The notes below the pieces were generated by a model. The model was given only the letters and a program-made list of their open reading frames with translations. It ran no database searches and was not told the origin of the DNA. A stretch of 64,000 nt of DNA from Rostratula benghalensis (taxonomy: Eukaryota; Chordata; Aves; Charadriiformes; Rostratulidae). The translations under genes and the position numbers were made by a program. The DNA is taken from NCBI GenBank assembly GCA_013399305.1, contig VXAI01000013.1, forward strand, positions 3,087,850 to 3,151,849, given 5' to 3'. This document shows, piece by piece, positions 1 through 15,200 of this stretch; position 1 is the stretch's first letter, and every line of letters starts with the position of its first letter.

Positions 1-172
1 TTGTAGTAGTTATTAAAGTTGATTCGCAGTAAAAAGTCCTCCAAATGTGGTTGGTATCCTCTGTTTACAAGCTTTGTTACCACTGGAAGAAAAACAAAAC
101 CAAAAAAATCAAATAAGCTTCAACTAAGATTAGTATTCTAAATTCAGCCTTAACAGTATCTGTGCATTTTAA

Positions 173-206
<34 letters not shown>

Positions 207-3200
207 CCTAATGCAGAAATCTGGAAACAAGTGTCATATTTTTGCATAAGAAAGGTTCAGTATCTCTTCCTGGAATTACAAAGTACTTCAAATGAGTTGA
301 AAGAGAAGGATTACGTGTTGGATCTAAGCGAAGCTGTGAAATTCTAACACAGAAATGCCTTCTCAAGCTGATGTCACAGTGAGATGGTATATTCTTATCA
401 ATATGCCAACTGACCAGGAAGCCTGTTTAGGTCCTTTGGTGACCTCTGTGAAAGAAGCAGCTCTGCTGAAAGTTTCCTTGAGCAAAGCCCATTGTGAGAA
501 AGAAAAAGCAAAGAGAAATCCCTGGGATGAACTCCTCAGCCTCTATGAATGAACGAACCGACTGCTCTAAACATCCTCAGCAATGCAGGAAAAAAGGCCA
601 GAGAAACTCCCTGGGCTGGCAAACATCCCATGCACTAGTCTGAAGGGGATGAGCAAGCAGCAGTAACATGCGAGGAAGAAGGGGGAGTGTACAGTTAGAA
701 GTCAGGGCCTGAGCCAAAGCCATTGAAGCCCATGCTACTTTGTACTGGCTTTCAATGGATTCTGGATCAACCCACTGTGAAAGAGCATTTTACAACCGGT
801 GGTGACTGAAGGGACAAGTGTGGAGGAACAAGCACACATCTGGTTTGTAGTGCTTAATGAAGAGGGTGTAAAGAGCTAGGTCACTCAGCAGATTTTCCTT
901 ACGGAACGGTCTATTAATCTCTGTCCGTGAAGCAACCATAGATCTCGTAGTATGGGCTTAGGTGGCTCCCAGAGGTGTTCTGACTTCCTGTAGAATTTGG
1001 AAGCAGCCATTCTAACTCATCCTGAAATACCTGGGTTTGGTCCTTTGACACCACTTTTGGACACCCTTAAAGAATAAAAAGGGCAGCTCATTTCCTGAAG
1101 GATATAGCCTGACTAGAAAATATTCTAGAATAATAGATCTAAGGAAAAAAGTTGCTCTGCCTTCAGGAGTTCAGGGTTTCTTAAAAAAAAACAAGAAACC
1201 CAAACCCCAGGAACCACCTTTATACTCAGGGGAGGGGTAAGCAACTTCTACTAAAAACACAAGCAAGACCTGAAAGAGAAATGGAAAGAAAAGACAGATG
1301 AACCATTTCTTCACATTATAGGCTACGCTGACAGCGAGAAGAAACTTTATCATGTTAAAGGAAAGAACATTTGGCAAATGATCTGTGCAACTGAAAAACA
1401 CTTCCCTGGAGCACTGGAAAGAAGCTCCACCTAGTGCTAGGAGGCTCTCTGAGCTTTAGCCCAACTGGGGAATCAGAATTTTCAAATCTCCTAACCATGA
1501 TAATACTCAACTCCTGCAGATACAGCTAAAGTTGCTGTAAGTGGTATCTAACTATCTCTCATTGCAGCCAATAAAACGTTCTAGAACTCAATTCCAGAGA
1601 AAAGAAAAATGTGAGCACATCTATAGAGCTAAACACCAAATCCTTATTTTGCAAATCAGCAAAGACTTGCAGTCAGTTTGGGGAGACCTGTTAAATTTCC
1701 TGTGTGGGCACTTTAACTGACAGACAGGCAGATCTTTGCAAACCACGACAACACAGTTTTCATTTGGGAACTACGTTTTCTAACACAGGCTCAGTACACA
1801 CGTGGCCCTACTTTTATGTTTTACTTCCCAAACCTCTTTGTAACTTTTCCACTTGTCAGCCGACTTTTGCTTCTATCTAGAACGTATGCAATTTCCTACC
1901 TTTGAACAAGAAGTGGGAGTAATACTTGAAGGTGTTGTAGGACTGCTGCATCAGACCAAAGTTGGGGTGCACAGCCATTTGCTTCCCCGCGTCGAAGCTC
2001 CACGCCTGGGAGATGAGCTGGCTGCGGAACTTCAAGATGAGGCTGAAGATGCTATGGATAATGTTCATCACAGGGGCAGCCTTCTCTGTCAGCAGACCCC
2101 TGACAGAACAAAAGCAGCTTTAGAAATGGAGCTCACATGATTTATTGTAGTTTTTCTTCCTACAACCAAAGGGGTGACAATCCTCTAGGTTTCCTCTGTA
2201 ATTGCTTTTAAAAATAAACCCACAAGACTGCAGTCAAATGTAGCGGTGATTTAGAAAAGGTGCCTAAACCTAACATAATTTGCTTGCACTTCCAAGAAAC
2301 TGATATTTGTACTGGTGTATCTGATTTCTAGAACTGACAAAAGAGATGGTATTTTAAAATGTTATCAAGCTTTGAGTTTCCTTAAGCTGTAATTCCCTCT
2401 CATCCCATCACCTCATATCCAAACAGCAGCTTTAGCCAAGTTTTTCATTATTAAAACTGAAAAGGAGAGACATGAAAGGGAAGGTTTCTTTTCTTCTTTA
2501 TAATTTCTGTTATTTTATCGTCTCTTCTCCCCCCATCTCCCCACTCTATGACTCAGTTTATACTGTTTAAGAAGAAAACAAATAAACCCAGTCTCCTCTC
2601 CTCTTATTCACACCACCTTTCTGCCTCATAGAGAGTAACCAAAGGGCAAAGAGCTTGTGATTCCTGAAAGAGAGATGTCTCTTGCACTGCTCATAAATCT
2701 GGACAGAGGCATCAGGTCACATCTGTTCCTTCCAAGTCCAGTCCTGGTCACTGCATATATATTAAAAGCTTATATAAAGTATAGAAGCAGCATTTTACAA
2801 TCCTTGAGAGAGGTCTGCTTGTGCTCACTACTCCTGCTGAACGAACCACAGCGCTCATTTACAAAGGCTCTGACAAGGATGGGGAGAAAGAAAACCAGAA
2901 CTGCAGCAAGTGTGCCCTTAGGCTTCAGATTACAGCTGTCCTGAGTGCACTCAAAGCTTGCAGAGGGAGGGTGAACAGGAGCTGGAAGCAACTCCAGCTC
3001 CTGGAGGAACGAGGAGGATGGGGAGCTGAGCAAAAGCATCAAAGCACAGACCTCATAACGTGTCACAAAGTTTGTTTCCATAACTCAAACTTTCGTATGT
3101 AAAGACCAGTTAGAGTGTCAGGTAGGAGTCACTTTTGCACAAATAGTTTAGGCTACACTGGCAGCTCCTTTAATTCAAAAGTACGAAGCAAAAAGAAGTA

Positions 3201-6200
3201 CAGTAGCTTGCCTGAAGATTGCTTTGTTGAGGTATTCAGCATGGGTTCTGTGAATTTCTTCCAGGTTGCCTACAGAAGACAGTTTGTTTCCAAATTCACA
3301 CCATGTAACATGAAGAATCTGATTGGCAATGTAACCTTGAATAACTTTCACAAAATGCTGCATTTCGTGTTTATACAGCTGCAGCTGTCGAAACTGAACA
3401 GAATTTGATGCACTACTCACTAAAGCTGAAAACAAAAACAGAAATACATTATCATCAGCACCCAAGGAGACTGCCTAAAATCTGATTTTTAAAGGAATGC
3501 AGGTTTCTGTCAGTAGAGTCTGTTTAAAATGCCACAGAAATTTCTTTTAAAAGTGGTAGCTCTTGAAGCTTGACATGACTGTTTACAAGCAATTGTTTAG
3601 CACAGGGTGCTAAAAGCATTTTAAAGAGGATGCTCTCTCGTTCACTCCTTACACTTACCAGTGCGTTTTAAGTGAAACCACACATCCTTGAGAGTCCACA
3701 CCATGTGCTTCAGCTGAAGCAAAAAGGAGAAGATCTTGTTGTATTTATTCATGCAGCTCTCAGTAATGACAATGTTCAGAGGCCAGTCAACCTAAAAGAA
3801 GGAACAGTGCTGATCATACTACGTTTTTGTCTTAGAAATTAGAAGAATATTTCAGGGCCATTCGGATTAATGTAAGTATTTTAATAATGTAATGCAATGG
3901 CCAGGCCAGGTAAATCCTGTAATTTCCACTACCCAATTTTTTAGGCATTCCTTTATTAGGAACATATTCACTCTACCGTGGCACACAAGAACCATGGTGT
4001 GGCTGCAGTACTACAACCTTTCTCTGTGCTTTCTTACCTTGTACCTTAGCTCTAAGCAACTCAGAGCATCAGGTGCATTGGGCTTGAACACTTCTGGAAG
4101 GTACTTGAGGGCAAACGACAGATTGGAAGCAAGCTGGGTGTCACCATGAAGACTGTATTGTAGGGCTTTATTTAGGATAGAATTAAGAACCAGCGGATTC
4201 AGTAATTCACCAGGTGTTTGTCCTGATCCAAGCTGGGGGAAAAAAATGCAAAAATCCTAATTACACAGTATTAATAAAGAGTCCTGCCTCCTGAACACAG
4301 GTGAATTAAAGGAGAATGGCAAAGTGGTGACAATCCTGCCTTGCTCCACCATTCTGACTGGAAGTTTCTACTGCTGCTGTAGGGATGCATAAACAGCATA
4401 AGAAGCAACTTCTGAACTATTCTCTGTTCACAGCATGAAGGTGATCTCATACCTGTGCTGACTTATTTTGATACATTGGACTGCAGTTTGCTGTGGTTCA
4501 GGAGCTGTTACACATCCCTACTGCAGGGATACAGCCTTTCGGCTTTACTGGGGCAGGAAGCCAGCAACAGGACTGGTATTATCTACCTGACTCCAATCTG
4601 CCCATCTCATCAACTCAGCACCCTCAGAGGATTACAAATAAAGCCATGCATTGAGTCTAAATCCCCAAGTCCTTTCCCTAGTAGTTGGGTCTAACTCGTT
4701 CTTAGAAATCCATTACCAGCCGGGTATCTCTGCTGTAAACCAGCTACATTAACCCAGGCCATCCCTCCTACCTCTCTGTCTTCCCCACAAACACAGCTTT
4801 GTGACTAAAATACTGTCTCAGCACAGGGCCCAGTGCTCTCTTCAGATGCCCTCCCCTCTTCTCTACAGGATATTTGAGGTAAGAGTAGCTATTTTGCAAC
4901 GAAGGCCTTTCCACTGGATTTTAGCAAATGGCAACAGGCTCTCCCAGCCTTGCTGCCAGCAGGTGGGAGGGGACAGAGCAACAGGGCAGCAGGTTTCACA
5001 AGAACGAGTGAAATACCCCTTCCATGACTGCTGATCTGTCAAAGTTTGAAATTAGTGTTTTCAATGCTTGTATTCTCTCTACTGCTGGGATTGGCAGTAG
5101 AAAATACTACTCTCTTCCTTGGGGCTTCCTTGGACGTCGGCATCCCTTCCATGCAAACACCTTTTGCCTCAAGCCCCTAAAATGTGGAGTTCCTTGCTAC
5201 GAGACTTCCTGACGTGGCACAAAAGAGGAAAACAGCACAAGCCCAGATTCTAATTCACACCATTCCCTCACTCCCATCCAAATCCATCCAGAGGTGCCAC
5301 GCTAGAGCAGACAACCCAAAAACAAGGGTTAAGACAACACAGCAAATACCTTCTCAAACAACAGGTCACTGAGTGACTGAGCAAACTCCCCGTCTTCCAT
5401 TAACAAAAAGTGTCTCAGTGCTTCAAAATGCTTCTCTACATTCAGCTCCACAAAGTAGTAATCAACTATTGCTTTGTTCACAAGGGAGACACTAAGAATA
5501 GAAACACAGAAAAGGTATTATTCTTACAAGCAACTCCTTCTTTACTGTTAACATTCAGCTGTGGCTATATCAGATTAATGCTCCAGTTCTTGACCCTGAC
5601 ATCCAAGGCAGGGTGATATTCACATAAATGAAAAGGGGACAAAAAAAATCTTCATCCAGAATATGTCAGAACTAAAACCTATCACTTCATACAATGGGGT
5701 TCCTGTGTTCTTAAAATACTGTGGAAGTATTTTAAGACTGGCTGATTTTTAGAACACACCGCCAGGCCTGGAGCAACACTTTACCAATGGCCTTCTGTCT
5801 TATCTGTCACCTACACAAATGGATTAAGAAAGACTATTAAATCCCTGAGAAGAATATGCTAATTGGTAAAGCTCTGACCTTAGACATTGAGGGCAGGGCT
5901 TAATGTAGTGGAGTAGGATATAGTATATAGCATAGGCATTCAAGCTAGCTTTGAATAATTTAACTTGCTGAGTTCTGCCAGTGCACAACTCAGGCTCCCT
6001 TACTTTGCTTTGCTGAATACCTGAGTCTGTGCACAGACCATGCTGGTGGCCAGTCTGGATGTTTAGAACTAAGTTAGATAATTACACCTCTCTACACTGC
6101 ACCAAACTCTGTGTATAGAATACTCACAGTAAATGGAAATCCAGACTTACAAGAAAGTAGATTCCAGAACACTTCAATACATCTGTGAGTGCATGTTTTC

Positions 6201-9200
6201 ATGACAGAAGCTAATCTTGTACAGAGTAACAAAACCTTTTCTTTAAAATACCATTAGATAAAATAAAAAAATGGTCTGATACATCTGCTGTTTCCCCATA
6301 TATTTCAGTAGTAAGAACAGCTTCAAACCGTTTATCTTCTGGCTGTTTAACTTCAAAAAAGCCTTGGAAGCTGGAGTTCCCACAGAAACATAAAATACTT
6401 CCCTATCAATATGTATGAGCTTTCACACAATCAAAAGATTTTTCTTTCCCCCCCCCCCTTATCTTTGACCTGCCAATTAAAAACTGGCACAAGCATCATA
6501 AATAATACACCTTATTTAAAAAAAAGCAAGGAAACCAATGGTATCAAAACTACTGCTGCCTAATCCATGGGCCTAGGAGCAAACACTGCCCTCCAAGCCC
6601 TTGTATTTCAAATAGACCTTAAATTTTTTAATTTATACATAAAAATACAAATTTATGTTACTATTTATGATGTAAATCTGAATGTTTTGGTCAGTAATGG
6701 ACCATCCACTGAATCACTTCTGGGAGCAAAGAGAAAATGTAAGAGAGCAGAACTATGCCTCGAAACGGAACTAATAAAGAACACGACACTAATTGCTAAA
6801 TTATGGACTCACTACTTCCCCCATACTCACTGAGACACAAGTGGAGCAGTAATAGAACGCTTCATCAGCACTGGCAGAGATAAGAGCTCACTCAGCTGTA
6901 CAGCTGTTTCATCTGTTGCTGACTGCACCCCAGGATCCACGGGAAAAGTGTAAGATCTCGGTATCACATGATGCAAGAGATGGGAAACTGGCAGTTCTGC
7001 TAAATTAAAAAAAATATATAAACACTGTACCTTATCATATCTAAAAAATTTGATAATCTGTTTCTACTGACCTCTACAAACCCCTCCAGATGAGAAAATC
7101 ATAATGTGTCAAAATGTATTTCTCATCTTTGTTCCTAGAAGCAAATTGTTTGGCTACTGCAGATCATAGGACTGGTAATTTACTGGTAAATCCTGGTATT
7201 TTTTCTGACACTCATCTTTCCTGCTGAAATTCAGCACATCTTCTATTAATTTACTGTTTCAACAGTTCTACTCACACATCAAATCATAACTATCTTGGTA
7301 TTTTTCAATGCAATACTGATCCGATAAGGCTTTCAAATAAGCTTGTTCTTTCTTCCAGGCATCCTCCTCTCCCCTTTCCTCCTCCTTAGCCTTGGGAGCA
7401 TGAACTTCAGAACACGTTTCCTGAGTCGCCACACCTAGTGGAATTGCTTTTTCAGGTTCTTCTGCCTAAAAAAAACCAAAAAGGACAAATTTTATGAGAG
7501 ATGCTGGCTTTGTCTACTCACACCTGATGTCTTTTTACAGGTAACTGACTGGTTGTTCCAACTGACAAGACAAGACCTTACTGACCTGTACTTTTCTGAC
7601 ATGTGAAAATGATACGGTGTTACAGTGGCTGCTAGAGCAGGTCAGAAACGTAGCACCTTCCCTACCAGTCTCTTTAATCCTTTGAAGAAAAAGGAAGTCT
7701 TCTCAACAAATAATTTGTTTCTTACCTGTAAGTTCTGTGAGGAATCTGGAGACGGATCCTTGGTGACCACATTTGCAATTACTGTAATTACAAGTAAATG
7801 AAAGAAAGCATGTACTTGGACCTGCATATAAGACTCAGTTCATACTTCAGATCTGCTCCCAAAGTTCTTCAAAATTTCTCCATCCCAGTTAACAGTCCCT
7901 CTCCATAGTACCAACCCAGGTAGTTTTACCCATGCTCTCTACTTGAGATGACAGAGGTCCCATTTCATGAAGTTTCAGACCAAGATTTTTATAAAGCTCT
8001 GTTTCTTGTATATAGGAGACAAGATTAAGCTCAAATTCTTTCCTCTGAATTCTAACAGTGTCCGAAAAGTTATGCAAGGAATTAAGTACAAAGTATCCAT
8101 TTTGAAAATACACATTTATAGTTACTTTCATGAGCCCTTAAACAAATGCCAACCAAGTAATTTTATTTTACCTTCTTGTTTCTCTTCCATCGTGTTATCT
8201 TTTTTGTCATCTTTAATATTAGCATCAGGAATGACTGGAACACTGACAGATGACTGTGGTAAAGTCTTCTCCTGAACTTGTGATGTCTTTGCTTCCTTTC
8301 TGCTCCCTTCAGCTGGTGGTAATTCTTCACTGTACAGGAGTGTCTGAACTGTGGAGTCAGATGAAGGACCTGAAATGGTTTTACGATGAGGTATTGGGTC
8401 GTCTTCTGTCGATGGGGCCCACTTCCCTATTTGGATGCTTGACTGGGATGCGTGACCAAATGGGCTCCAACGAGATTTCAAAGGTTCTGTGTCTGAAACC
8501 AGTTCTCCAATTTTGATGTGTGACTGTGAAGCATGCCCATGGATGTTCCAACGAGGTCTAGCTGAAACCACCTCTGACATGTTTTCACCAATCTTGATAT
8601 TGGCATCAGATGCATGACCATGGATGTTCCATCGAGGCCTCGTAGCCGCTACATTTGACACATATTCTCCAATCTTAATATTGGCTTCTGAAGCGTGGCC
8701 ATGAATGTTCCACCTAGGCCTTGAGGGCTCTACCTCTGAAGCATATTCCCCAATTTTAATATGTGCTTCAGAAACATGTCCATGAATATTCCATCGGGGT
8801 CGGCTGGGTTCAACTTCAGAAGTACAGCTGCTGATTTTCATATGGGAGTCTGAAGAATGCCCGTAAGGACTTGAACGTGGCTGGTAAGTGTCCACGTGAG
8901 GTACATACTCTCCCACCCTAATGCTGGCATTGGATGCATGTCCATGAATATTCCACCGAGGCCTTCTGTACTCCACATCAAATACATTTTCTCCACCTCT
9001 AACATGTCCTTGCCAATCTGCAGATGGTCTGAGAACTGTATTAAAATCATATTCATTTTGCTGATGCAATGCTGCATTGTCTTCTCCTTCCAGTGCTCCT
9101 CTCAAGAAAGGCTGATTTTCACTTACTTGAGAAGCCTCAGAAAGATCTGAGCTAATATTTCGGAATGCTTCATCTAGCAAAGATCCTTCTACGCTAAAGG

Positions 9201-12200
9201 CAACAGGCTGTTCTTCTTGTGGCTTTGATAAGAAATCTTCTATATTCACACTGGATTCAGGCACAGAATCAGCACTGTACAGAGGGCTGCATCCTTTCTC
9301 TGAACTCTGGAGACTGCTTTCAGATCCTGCTGCTTCAGGCTGAAAATGCTGTTCAGTGTGATTATTTGTCAGCTCTGGCACAGGCAGTGCTTTGTCAGCA
9401 GAAGTAGCACATTCCAGTCCGGGCTCAGGTTCTTTTCTGCCAGCTGTCTCATCAGACTGCAGAGGTTTCACAGCAGACACCTAAAAAAAAGAAATAACTA
9501 TTACACTGCAGGGCTAGTCACATAGTCAAGCTATTTATTAGGGTGCCACTTTATTACAAGTAAGATTTAAAGTTTCCAATTTTGCAGATGTACTACAAAT
9601 AATGTGATAACTACTCACCCTGCTGTTACAGTGAACCTTGTGTTTACCAAAGTGAAATGAACCATGAAAAGAACTCCCTTGAGAGAAACTTGGAACAGCA
9701 ACCTGGAATTTATGTAAGAAAATAAACTCACCACTGAATGTGGACCTTTCACAACAGGGGGTTTGTCTAAAGCCAACTGGCTCTGATTATACGGAATAAT
9801 ATCCAATTTTCTCCTGTAGTTTCCATCTGGAAGTTTTTCAAGCATTTCCTGTGAGTAAAGATGTCAAAACCAAAAGTCTTTAAGTACCAAGTACCAAATT
9901 TTCTAAATTACATTTCTTAAATCTTTTCAGAAGATACCTCGATGCGTTTTTGATCTTCTAAAAGAAACTTAAGACGGGCTGTTTCCAACTTGTGTCGCTG
10001 GATTTTCCACAACGCTCTTTGTTCCCTCCGGGCTGCATCATCTGAAAGTTTGCTATAATGGTCAATTAATTCTTGCCTAAATGAAGGTAAAAATAAAGAT
10101 AACTTACAGATTTTTGCATACAGATTTTCATCTTCTCACCTCAAGAGTAAGACCTTTCAGCACTTCAGAACTGAGAAGGAATTTTTTAAAAGTAGAAGCC
10201 AGAGGCTTCAATCTCAGAGAATAAACAGGTGGAGAAAATGGGACTGTATTCTTAGTCAATATGCATTTCTATAACTATCCTTAGTAGGTCACCTATTGAA
10301 GTGGTTTTAGATATATAGAAGGGAGTCAAATAGAAGGAGATGCACGACACAAGCAATTTGAATGATTACCAATACAACTCCTCCATCTGATTTTTACTTC
10401 TGGCTTTGACATACACGTGACCATTTTTGCGGTGGGCTCAGATTTTACAGTAGCTAATTTTTTCCCTGACATTCTGATCATAATAAAAACCATACTGAAT
10501 AGGGCTGGCACAAATTGGAGGGTCCCAGATTTTTGGGCCACTAACCATTGCTCATAAATTACCAAAAATCTTTATATCCACCCTTTAACTGCAAACATTA
10601 CCTTGTAGAGCAATGTCTGGGAACTGCTAGAACCATAAATTTTAATATACAAGAATGTTTCCTGAGGCCTTTATGGTGATTGTGGACTATCAAAGTGGGA
10701 GACTACTCAGATACATTTACCTTGCCTTCTTTTCCAGTTCTTCTTCTAAAGCTTTCAGTCTTTTTTCTCTCTCTCTGAGCTCTCGGGCATAGCTGAAATC
10801 ATCATCAATCTCCTCTTGCTTTATTGCAAGGCGACGCTGCATAAATATTTAACACTTTTAAAAGCCACTCTCGGTACCAGCCGTAACACACACATCTTCA
10901 AGAACTTCTTACCTGTACCCCACGAGCTACTCGTTCAACTTCAGTACAATAAATTAAGATACCCTTTCAATTATCTGCCTAAGATAGACAGTTGGCCTTT
11001 AGAAACACGCCTAGAAATACCTCTTGGTCTTTTGCAAATTGTTCTTTCAGTTTCTGAAACTGTTCCCGTTTCTTTGCATCCAAAGCCATTCGTTCTGATA
11101 CTTGTCGATCTGTATTAAAATCAAGATATTGTTAGTTTACATTAACAAACTAGCTAAGAAATACATGAAACACCACCCAAACTTACCATTGATGGCTTTT
11201 AGTACTTTGCTAACAGTTTCTCGAGCATGAACAATTAATTCTTGTTTGGCTATCTCCATGCGCAAATCCTAAAAAAAAAAACAAACCACAGCTGGGTTAC
11301 ACAGGCAGGATTTTTTCCTATTATTTTAGAAAATTATTACAGAATATTATTTGCAAATGCACCGGTGCAAAGAGAGGTGCATGCTTTATAATGCTTATTA
11401 ATCTGTGATTACTGAACAGAACTAAAGCAATTAATTAAATGGAAAGTCTATAAACACAAATTCCAAGTTAATACTCTAGACCTTACAACAAACCAGATCC
11501 ACCTGATATATACACTATATCGATGGCTTCTGAAGACAGAAGTCTCTTTCTAACTAAAAGAGCTCTGAAAATAACAATCAGCTATGCAAATTACAAAAAA
11601 AGAGTCTTATCTGGTTACTGATTAGTTTGTCACCTCTGCTAAATTAGAATCTAACAATCCTTTCAGTACTTTTCAGTAGGAGGGCAAATCTGCTGCTGCA
11701 AAGAAGGAAGATGGAAATCCCAAACTCATTTAATGCATGGCAACAAACGACAACCACACCACCTATACTTCTAAAAGCTATATTAACTAAGTTTATATGC
11801 TCTGGTGACAATTCAAACAGCAATTGACCAATGGAAAAAAAAAAAAAAACCCGACCAAAATTACAAATTCTTTCAAAGCTATATAAAAATTGATAAATTA
11901 TATTTTAAAAATTCCCAACAATTAAGCCTTTGTTCTTTTATTAATTTACCTTTTCCTCCTTGCTTATGGAACTGTATCGGGCAATTCTTTCCATTCGACC
12001 CACATACACTGCACAATCTCTCTCTATTTCTTTCAGTTCTTCAAGTGAAAAAATAACTGAAATCCGGGGAACAGGTATATCTGACCAACATATATAATGC
12101 TGAAAAATGAGAAATTTCTTTTAAAATACATTTTAAATTGTAAAATGTTAGATTATGAACTCACATTATGGGGGTTTTTTTTAATTTAGTTTTTGGCAAA

Positions 12201-15200
12201 GCTTTAAGATACTAAAAAAGGATCTCAATTTTTTAATAATAACATCTGGATTCAAAGTAGCAGAGAGAGGTATAATGTTCCAGAACTTGGATCCCAGATC
12301 AAATTCTCAGGATCCCCTCTTTCCCAAATATTTGGAGAGGAATCTAAAATCTGATACATACATTTGCACTAGTCACGTCCTAAATGCCTAAAATTTTGCT
12401 TTTCTGAATATCCCAATGAACTGAACCTGAGCAACGCAGCGCTGAGTGCACCTCTCCTCTCAGAAGTTAGGCTTTGTTCACTTATATCCCCCACTGATCC
12501 CCACCTCATAGGAACTGTCTGGAACATAATTAACACACTCCCACAGGAGAGACCTCTACACAAGACATAACCCTCAAAAATACGGCCAGTGCACCTCACA
12601 GAATTCCTGTTCTCTAAGCTAAGTATCTGAAGTCTTTCTGCTTCACCCCAGCATCCCCGAACCTCTGAAGCTGTTGTGTGCAGGGCAGAAAACAGGTAAG
12701 TGAGCTTAAAAAAAAAATAAAAAATAAAAGAAGAGTGCACAAGCATGGTCACACTGGATTACCCAGCTAGTAAAAGCCAGAAGATGTGTTCCTGGGACTT
12801 TGTTTGTCCTCAGCAAAAGGGAAGAGTCAACTGTTTAGGACATTATCACAGAAAGGGATGAAATGTGACTGGCACCCTCACACAGAGGGAAGAGGACTGA
12901 ACACGGGTGCCTCACATCCTGGGGGAAGGTTCTATCTATTAAGATACTGTATTAGTGACTGATAAAGCTGTAATTTATAATGGAAATAATGGCTGACTGT
13001 TTCATAAAAAGCTCAGTACTACTGGCACACCTGAGTCATGGTTTGAGAATGCTTGTCATCTGAGCAGACCCAGAAGAACTAGGAGAGGGTCACCTCAGTT
13101 GAGACATTAGGCTTATGCCCGACAGCAGGTATCTGACACTGAGCTGCTCAGCTCTGTCAGGACCAGGCAGCTCTGATCTTAAAAAGAGTACCAGTTACTT
13201 GGGAAAGAACACCTACAGACTGCAGACACCTCTGTGGTTGTTTCACTGTTAGACCTATGTAGAGAAGAAGGAAGACACTAAGTTGTTTAACACTGTTTTT
13301 TTATCGAGGACAAGACTCATTCTGCAAAATATGAATAAACTGTACTTTTGGCACCTCTTGGAAATTCAGTGATAGAGCTGAAAAACAAGGCCTATGCAGA
13401 ACTGAGTCAAGACCCAGTAAGTGTCTTGGTAAGCATCTTTAAACCAAAAAACTACACTATGTGTTGTGTGAAAAATGAAAGGCACTTGCTTGGAAGCCTG
13501 TAACATTTCTGCTTTCAATACAAAGGAAAAGAAGAAATACAGCTCGTGCATTGGATACGATAAATTTGGTGGTGTTAAAAATTTTGTATTTTTGCAGTGA
13601 GGTGTTCACAATTAGAGTGAATAATCAGCTCACAGGTATCTGAGAGCAAGGAACTCCCTTTCACGAATCAAGATACTACTTTGGAAATACCAATTTTCAA
13701 TAAAGGCGCATACTTGCTAAAAACCTAGAAACTTGGTCTAGAGAGACATATTTTTCCCAATGTCACAGGAAGGAACCAAACCAGAACTTACCCTAGGACA
13801 GCACAATTTCAGCAAGTTTATTGTTTTCCCACATATGTATACATCATTAGCAATATGTTTAAGAAATACAGGGACACAATCTTCTACTTCTTTCGAAATC
13901 AAAACATAACCATGAGTCCAGTAATGTTTATCTACATATCAAACAAAAAGATGAAAGCATATATTTTTAATTGCTTAATTAACAGCACAAATTATATAAA
14001 TCAGAAATGCTCCACATACATACTGTACCTCTGAAACAAAGATAGTCCTCGTTCACCTGGATCATAAATTCTCCATAAACATCTCTAAATACACCACTGT
14101 ATACCCAATCGTAGATAAATCTAAAAAAAAAATAAAAAATTGTACAATACTGAAAATCAATCCTCTTGCCTTCTCAACTTCATTATAAACAAACAGTATG
14201 TATATTCTTTAAAGTTTTGAAACACAAGCTACAGGCAGGATAAAAAACAGCAATTAAGTGCTGTCACACTGACATATAAAGATACATACAGGATTGTCTC
14301 TCTACAGTTTTCTTAAAAGAAACCATCTTTAAATAATTATTACTGAAATGTTCTATATAAGATAAAAGAACATTGCCCTAATTAAAACATTTTTTTTTTT
14401 CTGTATAATAATTTACCAAGTATATATTAAAAATTTCTAGAAATCTTTTCAGGACATCAAAAGCATAGGGTCAGATAAGCAGGAAGGATTTATTTTCAAG
14501 AGAGGAACCTTAGGCAGGGAGAAACTGAAAAGGTAAAAAACAAAGATACAACACCAAGCACTTTTTCCCCAGACCTAGAGACATTTTTAATATACATGCA
14601 AAAATATTTTGGAATATTTCCTCATGCTTTTCCATATGTCCTTTCTGTGAAACCAAACTTTTAAAGAAGTAAAAAAAATACAGTAATCTGAAGCTATAGA
14701 TAAAAAGGCTTGAAGCACCTTGAAGTTAGTATTTTCTTTTCTTATGAGTTACAATACTAACACTGTTTCTGGACGTTGGGTCAGTTTAACAAACAAGAAG
14801 CATTTAGCACAGGAACCGCTGTTCAATTTTAAGGTTTTAAGTAAAAGACCTCTTGAAGCATTAAATCTGATGTTTCTATGATTTATTTGAGCAACAAATT
14901 CTATTTTTTTATTTCTTTCCAGTTAGTGAATGAGTGGGATAGCACTTTCTGCAGACGATGGGCAAGACAGCCCTGATGTATGACTGATAGAGATCTGCAG
15001 GAGTAAATTTAGGAGTAAATGCTTTTAAGTATCCCATACCAGTAAGCATACTTTCATATTTTTTAGGTTCCTTGTGATGTCATGACATCCTGCCCTTGGT
15101 ATTTCAGAAACCTGACTGCCTTCTATAAATTGCAGGGCAGAAGCTGTGAAGATATTTCAATAAGTTTCCTGGTAAATCTAAAATTAAATTTCTCTGAACA

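Noticed and set aside
1853..2140. Plus-strand open frame of 95 codons
   Set aside because: It is the complement of the TUBGCP6 exon at 2099-1900, which carries clear GCP6 homology on the minus strand.
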